From Clostridiaceae bacterium (lineage in GTDB: Bacteria; Bacillota; Clostridia; Saccharofermentanales; DTU023), in assembly GCA_012518795.1 (NCBI GenBank), contig JAAYRL010000006.1, forward strand, positions 180,510 to 244,509: 64,000 nt of DNA, read 5' to 3'. A program made the translations under genes and the position numbers. This document shows, piece after piece, positions 45,667-55,069 of the stretch (within the stretch, counting starts at the first letter, position 1; each line of letters starts with the position of its first letter). The notes under the pieces were generated by a model. The model saw only the letters and a list, made by a program, of their open reading frames with translations, was not told where the DNA came from and searched no databases.

Positions 45667-48600
45667 TTATTCAGCTTTGCCAAAATCTGCTTCTGCCATG
45701 CGCAGATATACTTGATAGCGTTCTTCAGCAGCCTCAGCAGCCTTATCAAAGATTGCCTCTACTTGCTCTTTATCATATTTTCTGTTCAGAGCAGTATAAC
45801 GTACCTCTCTGGTAATAAAGTCACGATAATCACGTTTAGGCGGTTTCGATGTAAGCGTAAACGGATTCTCGCCTTTTTCCGCTTTTCTCGGATCATAGTT
45901 CCAGAGATGCCAGTAACCGGTTTCGACTGCATCTTTCATCCTGGTTTGTGACAAGGTCAAGCCGCCTCGAATACCATGTGAGATACAAGGAGCATACGCA
46001 ATGATGATTGAAGGTCCGTTATATGCTTCAGCTTCAGCAATTGTCTTCAAGGCATGAGCTTGATTTGCTCCCATTGCAATTTGACCGACATAGACATAGC
46101 CATAGGTCGTCGCCATCATACCGAGATCTTTCTTCTTGATCGGTTTACCGCCGGCAGCAAATTCAGCAATTGCACCTAATGGAGTTGATTTCGAAGCTTG
46201 ACCGCCGGTGTTGGAATATACTTCGGTGTCGAGTACAAAGACATTGATATCCTCACCTGAAGCCAGAACATGGTCTAATCCACCAAAGCCGATATCGTAT
46301 GCCCAACCGTCACCACCGATAATCCATGATGAACGTTTCATCAAGTAATCTTTCAATTCAAGAATTGTCGCGATTAGAGATTTGGCATCAGCATTATCTC
46401 CGGCATAACTTTCTAACGCAGCTACCAGATCAGCAGTTGTCTGACGTGTAGCCTCACCGTCATTATAACTGTCAAGCCAGGCTTGGGCAGCAGCATTAAT
46501 ATTTTCACAAGCATTCAGAGCCATCAGGTCTTCAACTTTTTTCGTGGCGCGGTTACGGATTTGTTTTGCACCCATGTGCATACCCATTCCATGTTCTGCC
46601 GCATCTTCAAACAACGAATTAGCCCATGCAGGTCCGAATCCGTCTTTATTCTTGGTATATGGTGCTGACGGTGAAGAACCGCCCCAAATCGAGCTGCAAC
46701 CTGTTGCATTGGAGATTTGCATTCTATCGCCGAATAATTGAGTTAACAGCTTAATATAAGGTGTTTCACCACAACCTGCACAAGCTCCGGAGAACTCGAG
46801 TAACGGTTCTTCAAATTGCGAACCTTTAACAGTAGTTTTCTTCATCGGATTTGCTTTATGCGATACGGTTTCTGCATATTCCCAATTCTCAATTTCATTC
46901 ATATGATCATCAATCGGCTCCATTTCCAGAGCTTTAACAGGACATGCAACGGCACAGACGCCACAACCTGTACAGTCTAAAACTGAAACTTGGATTTTGT
47001 ATTGGAATTCTTCATACGGTTTGGAACCGCCGATTGTAATAAATCCTTCCGGTGCAGCAGCTGCTTCTTCATCATTCAATAAGACGGGACGAATAACAGC
47101 ATGCGGACAAACAAATGAACATTGATTACATTGAATACATTTTTCGGAGATCCAATTCGGAACATTAACTGCAATACCGCGTTTTTCATACTTAGCTGTG
47201 CCGAGCGGAATATGTCCGTCCACATAGTCCATAAAGGCTGAAACCGGTAGCGAATTGCCTTCTTGACGATTCATGACATCAGCAATGTTTTGTACGAAAT
47301 CCGGAGCTTCACGAACCGGCAAAACTGTATCTTCTGCATTTGCCCATTCTGCAGGGACTTCAACTTTTTTAACATGTTTGATACCTGCATCAACTGCAGC
47401 ATAGTTCATGTTAACAATGTCTTCACCTTTCGAACCGTAGGATTTAACAATCATTTCTTTCATATATTTAACTGAATCTTCTACCGGAATAACTTCGGTA
47501 ATTTTGAAGAATGCAGCCTGACAAATCGTATTAACTCTGGTACCCAGACCGATTTCAACACCTAAATCAATAGCATTAATCGTATAGAAATTAATATCGT
47601 TTTGAGCAATGAAACGTTTCATTTTGCCCGGTAAGTGTTTTTCCAAATCAGCCAGATCCCATTGTGTGTTCAAGAGGAAAGATCCGCCCGGTTTTAACGG
47701 GGTAAGCATATCATAAGTATTGACATAAGCTTGATTGTGGCAGGCGATGAAATCAGCTTTATCTACCAGATACGGTGCTCGAATCGGAACACTGCCGAAA
47801 CGCAGATCTGAAATGGTGATACCGCCTGATTTTTTAGAGTCATAACTGAAATACGCTTGAGCATACATATCAGTATGATCACCGATAATTTTAATTGAGT
47901 TTTTATTAGCACCGACTGTACCGTCTGAACCCAGACCCCAGAAACGTGCAGCAAATGTACCTTCTTTTGCAACATCAATGCTATCACCAAGCGGTAAGGA
48001 CAAATGTGTCACATCGTCATTGATACCAATTGTGAAACCGTGCAAGGGTGAATCATTGCTTAAATTTGTAAATACTGCGGCAATTTGATCCGGTGTTGTA
48101 TCTTTGGAACCTAAACCATAGCGACCACCAACAATTACCGGTGCATTTTCTACTTCTTTATATGCTGCAACAACATCAAGATAAAGAGGTTCACCTTCGG
48201 CACCGGGCTCTTTGGTACGATCTAAAACACCAATTTTCTTAACCGATTTAGGAATTGCTTCAAGTAAAAGATCGATTGAGAACGGGCGATATAGGTAAAC
48301 ATGTACTACACCGACTTTACGACCGTTGGCATTTAGATAATCCACAGTTTCACAAACAGTTTCATATACGGAACCCATACATACGATGATTTCTTCCGCA
48401 TCTTCCGCACCATAATATTTGAATGGTTTGTAGTCGCGACCGGTTAACTTGCTAATTTCTGCCATATATTCTTCTACAATCGGCACTAAATTTTTGTAGT
48501 ATATATTGGAAGCTTCGCGAGCTTGGAAATTAATGTCCGGATTTTGAGCCGTACCGCGAATTACAGGATCATTCGGGCTTAAACTCTGGTTACGGAAAGC

Positions 48601-49209
48601 ATCTAGTGCTTCCTTGTCTACTAATCCGGCTAAATCGTCATAATCCAAGACTTCAATTTTTTGAATTTCATGTGATGTTCTGAAACCGTCGAAGAAATGC
48701 AGGAAAGGCACACGTCCTTTAATTGTAGCTAAATGAGCAATTGCTGCTACTTCATGCGCTTCCTGAACACTTGATGATGCCAACATCGCAAATCCGGTTT
48801 GTCGGCATGCCATTACGTCGGAATGATCACCGAATATTGAAAGAGCTTGTCCTGCAAGTGCTCTGGCAGAAACATGGAATACGCAAGGCAATAACTCACC
48901 AGCTATTTTATACATATTTGGTATCATTAACAACAGACCTTGAGATGCTGTATAAGTAGTTGTCAATGCACCTGTTGCTAATGAACCATGTACGAAACCT
49001 GCAGCTCCCGCTTCGGATTGCATTTCAATAACGTCCACTGTTTGTCCGAATATGTTCTTACGTCCCGCTTGAGCCCATTGATCTACATAATCAGCCATGG
49101 GCGACGACGGAGTAATCGGGAAAATACCTGCTACTTCGGAAAATGCATATGATGTATATGCAGCAGCCATGTTCCCGTCCATCGTCATAAATTGTTTGTC
49201 TTTTGTCAT
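45667..49209 (-). CDS. nifJ: Pyruvate:ferredoxin (flavodoxin) oxidoreductase
   Basis: Converts pyruvate, CoA and oxidised ferredoxin to acetyl-CoA, CO2 and reduced ferredoxin; the central anaerobic pyruvate enzyme. The 1180-residue single chain has all domains: pyruvate and transketolase-like domains, a ferredoxin insert with two 4Fe-4S motifs (CIQCNQCSFVCP and CTGCGVCAVACP), the domain with CAGCGETPY and the TPP-binding GDGWAYDIGFGGLDH, and a C-terminal region. GGAGAG precedes the ATG. It stands alone between its promoter and terminator, next to the lower-glycolysis genes. Confidence 0.98.
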   Translation of the reverse strand: MTKDKQFMTMDGNMAAAYTSYAFSEVAGIFPITPSSPMADYVDQWAQAGRKNIFGQTVDVIEMQSEAGAAGFVHGSLATGALTTTYTASQGLLLMIPNMYKIAGELLPCVFHVSARALAGQALSIFGDHSDVMACRQTGFAMLASSSVQEAHEVAAIAHLATIKGRVPFLHFFDGFRTSHEIQKIEVLDYDDLAGLVDKEALDAFRNQSLSPNDPVIRGTAQNPDINFQAREASNIYYKNLVPIVEEYMAEISKLTGRDYKPFKYYGAEDAEEIIVCMGSVYETVCETVDYLNANGRKVGVVHVYLYRPFSIDLLLEAIPKSVKKIGVLDRTKEPGAEGEPLYLDVVAAYKEVENAPVIVGGRYGLGSKDTTPDQIAAVFTNLSNDSPLHGFTIGINDDVTHLSLPLGDSIDVAKEGTFAARFWGLGSDGTVGANKNSIKIIGDHTDMYAQAYFSYDSKKSGGITISDLRFGSVPIRAPYLVDKADFIACHNQAYVNTYDMLTPLKPGGSFLLNTQWDLADLEKHLPGKMKRFIAQNDINFYTINAIDLGVEIGLGTRVNTICQAAFFKITEVIPVEDSVKYMKEMIVKSYGSKGEDIVNMNYAAVDAGIKHVKKVEVPAEWANAEDTVLPVREAPDFVQNIADVMNRQEGNSLPVSAFMDYVDGHIPLGTAKYEKRGIAVNVPNWISEKCIQCNQCSFVCPHAVIRPVLLNDEEAAAAPEGFITIGGSKPYEEFQYKIQVSVLDCTGCGVCAVACPVKALEMEPIDDHMNEIENWEYAETVSHKANPMKKTTVKGSQFEEPLLEFSGACAGCGETPYIKLLTQLFGDRMQISNATGCSSIWGGSSPSAPYTKNKDGFGPAWANSLFEDAAEHGMGMHMGAKQIRNRATKKVEDLMALNACENINAAAQAWLDSYNDGEATRQTTADLVAALESYAGDNADAKSLIATILELKDYLMKRSSWIIGGDGWAYDIGFGGLDHVLASGEDINVFVLDTEVYSNTGGQASKSTPLGAIAEFAAGGKPIKKKDLGMMATTYGYVYVGQIAMGANQAHALKTIAEAEAYNGPSIIIAYAPCISHGIRGGLTLSQTRMKDAVETGYWHLWNYDPRKAEKGENPFTLTSKPPKRDYRDFITREVRYTALNRKYDKEQVEAIFDKAAEAAEERYQVYLRMAEADFGKAE

Positions 49210-49268
49210 AAGTTCTCTCCTTTTGACTAAAATTTATAACTAATTTTCATTATTTTTATACATTTTGT

Positions 49269-49277
49269 ATTATATCA
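49269..49277 (-). promoter_or_regulatory. Extended -10 promoter of nifJ
   Basis: On the minus strand TGATATAAT gives a TGn extended -10 with perfect TATAAT, about 60 nt before the nifJ start. No good -35 box is visible. Confidence 0.5.
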
Positions 49278-49377
49278 TACTTCTGTTATTTAAACGTTAG
49301 AAAAATTATAATTTTATCCCGGATAATTTAGCTTGAACTCCAAAAATAACTCTAAAAATACAATATGATTATTTATC

Positions 49378-50940
49378 TTACTTTTTTATAATTAAACTTT
49401 CTCCCGTCATTTCAACAGGCTGTTCAAGACCCATCAAATCCAGCATGGTCGGTGCAAGATCCGCCAAACGGCCACCGGATTTTAATTCAATGTTATCTTT
49501 ACCGACAACTATTAATTGCACAGGAAAAGTTGTATGAGCCGTGAATATTTCTTGGGTTACAGGATCTACCATCTGCTCGCAGTTTCCATGATCGGCAGTC
49601 AAGAGAGCAATTCCGCCCATCGCTAAGATTTTTTCAACTGCTTGTCCTACACAATCGTCGACCGCTTCAACCGCGGCAACAGCAGCTGAAAAAACACCCG
49701 TATGACCTACCATATCACCATTTGCATAATTGCAGATAATCGTATCATATTTGTTCGAATCAAGACGCTTCAATAATTCTTCCGTGATATCATAAGCGCT
49801 CATCTCCGGCTTTAAATCATATGTCGCCACTTTGGGTGAAGGCAACAACGCTCTGTCTTCACCGGGATATTCTTTTTCAATACCGCCATTAAAGAAAAAC
49901 GTAACATGCGGATATTTTTCTGTTTCCGCAATTCTTAATTGTGTCAAACCTAAACCTGATACATATTCACCGTAGGTATTCTTTAAGACTTCCGGCCCGT
50001 AGGCAATTTCAAATTGAGGGAATTCATAAAAATCTTTATGGTATTCAGTCATTGTTACATAGTACAAATCTAAATGTCCGGTTTTTAAATCAAATTCAGC
50101 AAATCCCGGTTCTTTTAAAGCTCTGGTTAATTCACGAGCTCGATCGGGACGGAAATTATAGAAAATAACACTATCATTATTTTGAATAGGTCCGACAGGT
50201 TTTCCGGCTTGGTCAACTATTGTAGTCGGGAGAATAAATTCATCGGTTACACCCTCAGCATAAGAATCTTTCAATACCTGAACCGGATCGGTACCCGTTT
50301 TTGCGGCACAATCGGTAATTGCATCATAAGCTTGTACAACACGTTCCCAACGATTATCGCGATCCATTGCATAGTAACGACCGCTTACCGAAGCAATTTT
50401 TCCGATACCGATTTTAGAAATTTCACCCAGTAATTCTTCAGTATAACCTACTCCTGCCGTAGGTGAAACATCACGACCATCATAGAAACAATGCACATAT
50501 ACTTCAGCTAAACCATGATCTTTTGCCATTTGCAATAAGGCATACAAATGCTCTTGATGACTGTGAACGCCGCCATCGGATAATAAACCTAATAAATGCA
50601 AAGCGGATTTATTATTTTTCGCATATTCCATTGCATTGATCAAAGCTTGATTTTCGAAAAAACTTTTATCGGCAATTGCTCTGCTGATTCTGCTTAAATC
50701 TTGGTAAACAACACGTCCTGCACCGATATTCATATGACCGACTTCAGAGTTGCCCATTTGCCCGTCCGGTAAACCGACATCTTGACCCGAAGTTTTGATA
50801 CTTGTATTCGGCCATGCTGCTCGATATTTATCTAAATTAGGTGTTTTAGCGGTATATACCGCATTATTCTCCGTGTTCTCATTGATACCTATACCATCCA
50901 AAACAAAAAGAACAACCGGTCTTTGTTTGATTTCTGCCAT
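49378..50940 (-). CDS. gpmI: 2,3-bisphosphoglycerate-independent phosphoglycerate mutase
   Basis: Interconverts 3- and 2-phosphoglycerate using two Mn ions. The 520-residue protein has the metal-serine phosphatase domain (VLDGIGI at the start; GQMGNSEVGHMNIGAG with the catalytic Ser; TADHGNCEQM at the end) and the phosphotransferase insert. It lies downstream of pgk-tpiA with a terminator between them, so part of its expression may come from read-through. GAAGGAG precedes the ATG. Confidence 0.97.
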   Translation of the reverse strand: MAEIKQRPVVLFVLDGIGINENTENNAVYTAKTPNLDKYRAAWPNTSIKTSGQDVGLPDGQMGNSEVGHMNIGAGRVVYQDLSRISRAIADKSFFENQALINAMEYAKNNKSALHLLGLLSDGGVHSHQEHLYALLQMAKDHGLAEVYVHCFYDGRDVSPTAGVGYTEELLGEISKIGIGKIASVSGRYYAMDRDNRWERVVQAYDAITDCAAKTGTDPVQVLKDSYAEGVTDEFILPTTIVDQAGKPVGPIQNNDSVIFYNFRPDRARELTRALKEPGFAEFDLKTGHLDLYYVTMTEYHKDFYEFPQFEIAYGPEVLKNTYGEYVSGLGLTQLRIAETEKYPHVTFFFNGGIEKEYPGEDRALLPSPKVATYDLKPEMSAYDITEELLKRLDSNKYDTIICNYANGDMVGHTGVFSAAVAAVEAVDDCVGQAVEKILAMGGIALLTADHGNCEQMVDPVTQEIFTAHTTFPVQLIVVGKDNIELKSGGRLADLAPTMLDLMGLEQPVEMTGESLIIKK

Positions 50941-50972
50941 TAAAAATACTCCTTCTGAATCAATATTAAATA

Positions 50973-51004
50973 TTAAAAAAAAGGCTCAACTTATAATTTG
51001 AGCC
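50973..51004 (-). terminator. Terminator of pgk-tpiA
   Basis: GGCTCAA / TTGAGCC with an 8-nt loop, followed on the minus strand by eight T residues. It starts 11 nt after the pgk-tpiA stop codon and lies before gpmI. Confidence 0.9.
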
Positions 51005-51014
51005 CTATATCAGA

Positions 51015-52961
51015 TTATGCTAAACAAATAACACTGAAATCTTGAGGTTTTAAGGAAGCACCTCCGACTAAACCTCCGTCAATATCCGGTTGAGCAAATA
51101 AGCCTGCTGCATTTCCGGCATTGACTGATCCACCGTATTGAATTCTTAATTCTGCAGCAATTTCCGGATTATATAATTCGGCAACCAATTCTCTAATGTA
51201 AGCACAGACTTCTTGAGCTTGTTCATCAGAAGCGGTTTTTCCCGTACCGATCGCCCAAATCGGTTCATAAGCAATTGTTATAAATCCCATTTTTTCTGCA
51301 GGAATATCTTTCAAACCGTTAGTAATCTGTTCTTTGATCCAAGCAAAAGTTTCACCTGCTTCACGTTGTTCTAAACTTTCACCACAGCAAATAATAGGTC
51401 TAACACCCCAGTGAAGAGCTGCTTTAGCTTTTAAATTCACAGTTTCATCTGTTTCTGCAAAATATTCTCTGCGTTCTGAATGACCGATAATTACATAAGG
51501 TACACCCATATAAGCCAGCATTTTGGCTGAAACTTCACCGGTATAAGCACCGCTGTCTTCGAAATGACAATTTTGAGCAGCAATCTTTATATTACTATAT
51601 GCTGTCACTTCTAAAGCTTTGGCAAGTGCAGTGAAAGGAACACCGATCGCAATAGTTGAATCAGCATCTTTAACCAATGGTAACAATTCACTTAATAATT
51701 TTTCCGCATCGGCGGGAACACCGCTATTCATTTTCCAATTGCCTGCCGCAAAAGTTTGACGCCCTTCACCACCGTCTAAAAGACAATCCAATCCGGGCAA
51801 TACTTTACCTTCAAGCAATTCTAAAGATGCTCCGCCGCCGGTTGAAATATGTGTGACCTGATCCGCAAAACCCATCAATTCAACTGCCGCTGCAGAATCA
51901 CCGCCACCTACTATGCTGATCGCATCGGAGTTTGCTAAAGCTTCCGCAATAGCTCTGGTTCCTTTGGCAAATTCTTCAAATTCAAAAACACCCATCGGAC
52001 CGTTCCAGACTACGGTGCCTGCCGTTTTAACAGCTTCTGAAAACTTTTCAATAGTTTTCGGTCCTATATCAAGCCCCATCATATTGCTCGGCATTGCCTC
52101 AACATCAACAATTTCATATACCGCATCTGCCACAAAACTATCTGCTGCAACAGTATCAATCGGTAATAACAGATTAACATTTTGTGCTTCGGCTTCTTCT
52201 AATAAAGACTTTGCCAAATCAAGTTTATCTTCTTCACATAAAGAGGTTCCGATTTCATAGCCTTGAGCTTTTAAGAAAGTGAATGCCATACCGCCGCCAA
52301 TAATCAGAGTTTCAACTTGCGGTAAAAGATTACGGATAACACCGATTTTATCGGAAACTTTGGCACCGCCCAAAATTGCAACAAACGGTTGCTTCGGATC
52401 AGTAATTGCTTTGCCCATTACATCAATCTCTTTTTGGATCAAATAACCTGAATATGCCGGTAAATAATTAGCTACACCTGCAGTGGAAGCATGTGCACGA
52501 TGTGCGGTTCCGAAAGCATCATTTACATATATTTCAGCCAGACTTGCAAGCTCTCTGGCAAAAGCAGGATCGTTTTTTGTTTCTTCCGCTTGGTAACGTA
52601 AATTTTCCAACATCATTACTTCGCCCGCTTGCAAATTCTCAGCCTTGGCTTTGGCATCTTCTCCGATAACATCCGCCGCCAAAGTGACATCTTGTTTCAA
52701 ATATTCACTTAAACGATCTGCTGCCGGTTTCATTGACAAATTCGGATCAAATCCTTTTGGTCTGCCGAGATGTGACATTAAAATGACTTTTGCTTTGTTA
52801 TCAATTAAATATTGAATTGTCGGCAAAGCAGCTCTAATTCTTTTATCATCTGTTATTTCCCCTGTTTGCTTATCCAGAGGAACATTAAAATCAACTCTGA
52901 CAATGACTTTTTTGTTCTGTAAAGATACATCTTCAATATTCTTCTTTTTTCTTTGGCTCAT
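51015..52961 (-). CDS. pgk/tpiA: Phosphoglycerate kinase-triosephosphate isomerase fusion
   Basis: A 648-residue bifunctional glycolytic enzyme in one frame. Residues up to about 395 are phosphoglycerate kinase ([43 protein letters not shown]). After a short join ([19 protein letters not shown]) the rest is triosephosphate isomerase, with [17 protein letters not shown] (catalytic His), [12 protein letters not shown] (catalytic Glu) and [10 protein letters not shown]. Such PGK-TIM fusions are known in Thermotoga and some other bacteria. The frame opens at GTG 52970; GAGGTG before ATG 52961 makes that the better start. Confidence 0.96.
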   Translation of the reverse strand: MSQRKKKNIEDVSLQNKKVIVRVDFNVPLDKQTGEITDDKRIRAALPTIQYLIDNKAKVILMSHLGRPKGFDPNLSMKPAADRLSEYLKQDVTLAADVIGEDAKAKAENLQAGEVMMLENLRYQAEETKNDPAFARELASLAEIYVNDAFGTAHRAHASTAGVANYLPAYSGYLIQKEIDVMGKAITDPKQPFVAILGGAKVSDKIGVIRNLLPQVETLIIGGGMAFTFLKAQGYEIGTSLCEEDKLDLAKSLLEEAEAQNVNLLLPIDTVAADSFVADAVYEIVDVEAMPSNMMGLDIGPKTIEKFSEAVKTAGTVVWNGPMGVFEFEEFAKGTRAIAEALANSDAISIVGGGDSAAAVELMGFADQVTHISTGGGASLELLEGKVLPGLDCLLDGGEGRQTFAAGNWKMNSGVPADAEKLLSELLPLVKDADSTIAIGVPFTALAKALEVTAYSNIKIAAQNCHFEDSGAYTGEVSAKMLAYMGVPYVIIGHSERREYFAETDETVNLKAKAALHWGVRPIICCGESLEQREAGETFAWIKEQITNGLKDIPAEKMGFITIAYEPIWAIGTGKTASDEQAQEVCAYIRELVAELYNPEIAAELRIQYGGSVNAGNAAGLFAQPDIDGGLVGGASLKPQDFSVICLA

Positions 52962-53118
52962 ATCAGGCACCTCTTATTCTATTTTGTATGTTACAATCTA
53001 TAATAGTTTGAATATTTTGTTTGTAATAATCCGTATTAATCATAAAATATTGTATAACTAATATGTTTTTATGACAAATATTTATTGATTATTAAATTGG
53101 TTAAGGAGATAAATACTC

Positions 53119-54045
53119 TTGAAAATAACTTTGATTATTCCCTGTTTTAACGAAAGCCGAATTCTACCGAAAACAATTAGCAGACTAATGCAAATAATGA
53201 ATGAAGTTGCCGACTATACTCTATTATTTGTTGATGATGGTTCAACAGACGATTCTTGGGAATTACTGACAAAATCAGCTCAGCAAAATCCGAAGATCAG
53301 TGCTATACGTTTGTCACGCAATTACGGCAAAGAAGCTGCTCTTTGTGCAGGATTAGAAAAAGCGGAAGGCGATGCGGTGATTATTCTCGATTCCGATCTG
53401 CAACATCCACCCGAAATAATTCCTGAAATGATTAACTTCTGGCGACAAGGTTATGATATAGTTGAAGGTGTGAAACAATCCCGTGGTAAGGAAAGCTTTT
53501 TTTCAAAATTATCTGCGAAAATATTCTACGGTTTATTTAAAAAGTTCTCCGGTCACAGTTTGGATAATGCTTCGGATTTCAAATTGTTGGATCGTAAAGT
53601 TGTTCTTGCTTGGCGCCAATTCAAAGAAAGGGACACTTTCTTCCGCGGTTTATCAGCCTGGATGGGATTTAAGAGAATTGTCATTCCTTTTATCGTACAA
53701 GATCGAGAAGACGGTAAATCAAAATGGTCATTTCGCAAATTATTGCGTTTAAGTATTTCAGCTATCACAGGTTTTTCTGCTAAGCCATTATTGATTGTTC
53801 CGCTGTTAACTTTCATCCTTTTAATTTTTTGCATAATATTAGCTGTGCAGACTTTGATTAATTGGTGTTTAGGTCACGCAGTTGAAGGTTTTACTACTGT
53901 TATTCTGCTTGTTTTATTAATCGGATCAGCTATCATGATCAGCTTAAGTATGATCGCATTATATATCGCAAATATTTTCAATGAAATTAAGGACAGACCG
54001 AGATATTTGATTTCGGAACAACTTAATCTGACAAATGACAAATAA
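53119..54045 (+). CDS. Family 2 glycosyltransferase, polyprenyl-phosphate type
   Basis: A 308-residue membrane glycosyltransferase of the DPM1/GtrB type, which puts a sugar on undecaprenyl or dolichyl phosphate. It has IIPCFNES, FVDDGSTDDSW and ILDSDLQHPPE (DxD metal site), the NYGKEAALCAG segment, and two C-terminal membrane helices (about 230-290). TTG 53119 is the start, 8 nt after AAGGAG. It is followed 28 nt later by the PHP gene on the same strand. Sugar unknown. Confidence 0.93.
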   Translation: MKITLIIPCFNESRILPKTISRLMQIMNEVADYTLLFVDDGSTDDSWELLTKSAQQNPKISAIRLSRNYGKEAALCAGLEKAEGDAVIILDSDLQHPPEIIPEMINFWRQGYDIVEGVKQSRGKESFFSKLSAKIFYGLFKKFSGHSLDNASDFKLLDRKVVLAWRQFKERDTFFRGLSAWMGFKRIVIPFIVQDREDGKSKWSFRKLLRLSISAITGFSAKPLLIVPLLTFILLIFCIILAVQTLINWCLGHAVEGFTTVILLVLLIGSAIMISLSMIALYIANIFNEIKDRPRYLISEQLNLTNDK

Positions 54046-54073
54046 GAAATAATTTAATCGACTTATCCTCACA

Positions 54074-55069
54074 ATGAATAATAATTTGGGCTTTTTCTTA
54101 AGTAAAATTACTGAAATGGGCGGCATTGATCTCCATGCTCATTCAACAGCTTCTGACGGAAGTTATACTCCGGAGCAATTATTAGATTTGGCAAAATCTA
54201 ATAAACTAAATTTTATTGCTTTGACTGATCATGATACTATTCAGGGTTACCAAAATATCATTGAACATTTTTCAACCATAGATAGTTATCTTGCTGAATA
54301 TTATTGTTCTGCTAAACAAAATATTCTCAATCAACAGAATCCGTACAAATCGCAAACCTTTGATTTTGAAGCCGGATTGTTGTGGTTAGCGAAACAAGCA
54401 AAATATGGAAAGTTAATTGATTCACCGATATTAATTCCCGGTGTTGAATTATCGGTAATCTTTGAAAATCAGGAAATTCATCTTTTGGCATATTATTCCG
54501 GACAAGAAATCGAACTATTAGATGATTTTTTAGAAGAACAAAGAGTTGCACGCTATAAACGAAATCTGGAATTGATTCAACGCGTAAATGATCTGGGATT
54601 CCCTATTCCGGAAAATGAGCTGGACCCTTCGCCTGAACAACCGGTCACAGGCAGAGTTAAAATTGCCAAATGGTTGGTAGCCAATAATTATGTTAATTCA
54701 ATTCAACAAGCATTTAACGACTATTTGGCTGAAGGTAAACCGGCATATGTTCCTCGCCAACGTGTAGAATTAGAATACGCTCTGCAATTGATTGACCAAT
54801 CAAACGGATTCCCCGTAATCGCACATCCTCATCAGTATGGCTGGTGCGATAATCACACTTTATTAACTGAAAAAATTACGAAAATTGCAAATCTGGCAAA
54901 TATCGGTGTTGAAGCTTTCCATAGCAATGCCAGTCTTGAACAACAAAAAATGATCTTCTCTCTGGCAGAAAAACTAAAACTGCCTTTTACAGCCGGCAGT
55001 GATTTTCACGGCACTAACAAAGAAGATCATCAACTATATTCTTTAAATTATAAACCGATTGTTTTCTAA
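54074..55069 (+). CDS. PHP-domain phosphoesterase
   Basis: A 331-residue protein of the PHP family (TrpH/RNase AM, YciV type): IDLHAHSTASDGSYTPEQL, ALTDHDT, GVELSV, IAHPHQ and GSDFHG supply the metal-binding histidines and acids. An insertion (about 65-115) lies before the GVELSV strand. Known members degrade short RNA or release 5' nucleotides. No clear ribosome site precedes ATG 54074; the in-frame Met at 54116 is also possible. Its stop overlaps the convergent VanW gene by 4 nt. Confidence 0.87.
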   Translation: MNNNLGFFLSKITEMGGIDLHAHSTASDGSYTPEQLLDLAKSNKLNFIALTDHDTIQGYQNIIEHFSTIDSYLAEYYCSAKQNILNQQNPYKSQTFDFEAGLLWLAKQAKYGKLIDSPILIPGVELSVIFENQEIHLLAYYSGQEIELLDDFLEEQRVARYKRNLELIQRVNDLGFPIPENELDPSPEQPVTGRVKIAKWLVANNYVNSIQQAFNDYLAEGKPAYVPRQRVELEYALQLIDQSNGFPVIAHPHQYGWCDNHTLLTEKITKIANLANIGVEAFHSNASLEQQKMIFSLAEKLKLPFTAGSDFHGTNKEDHQLYSLNYKPIVF

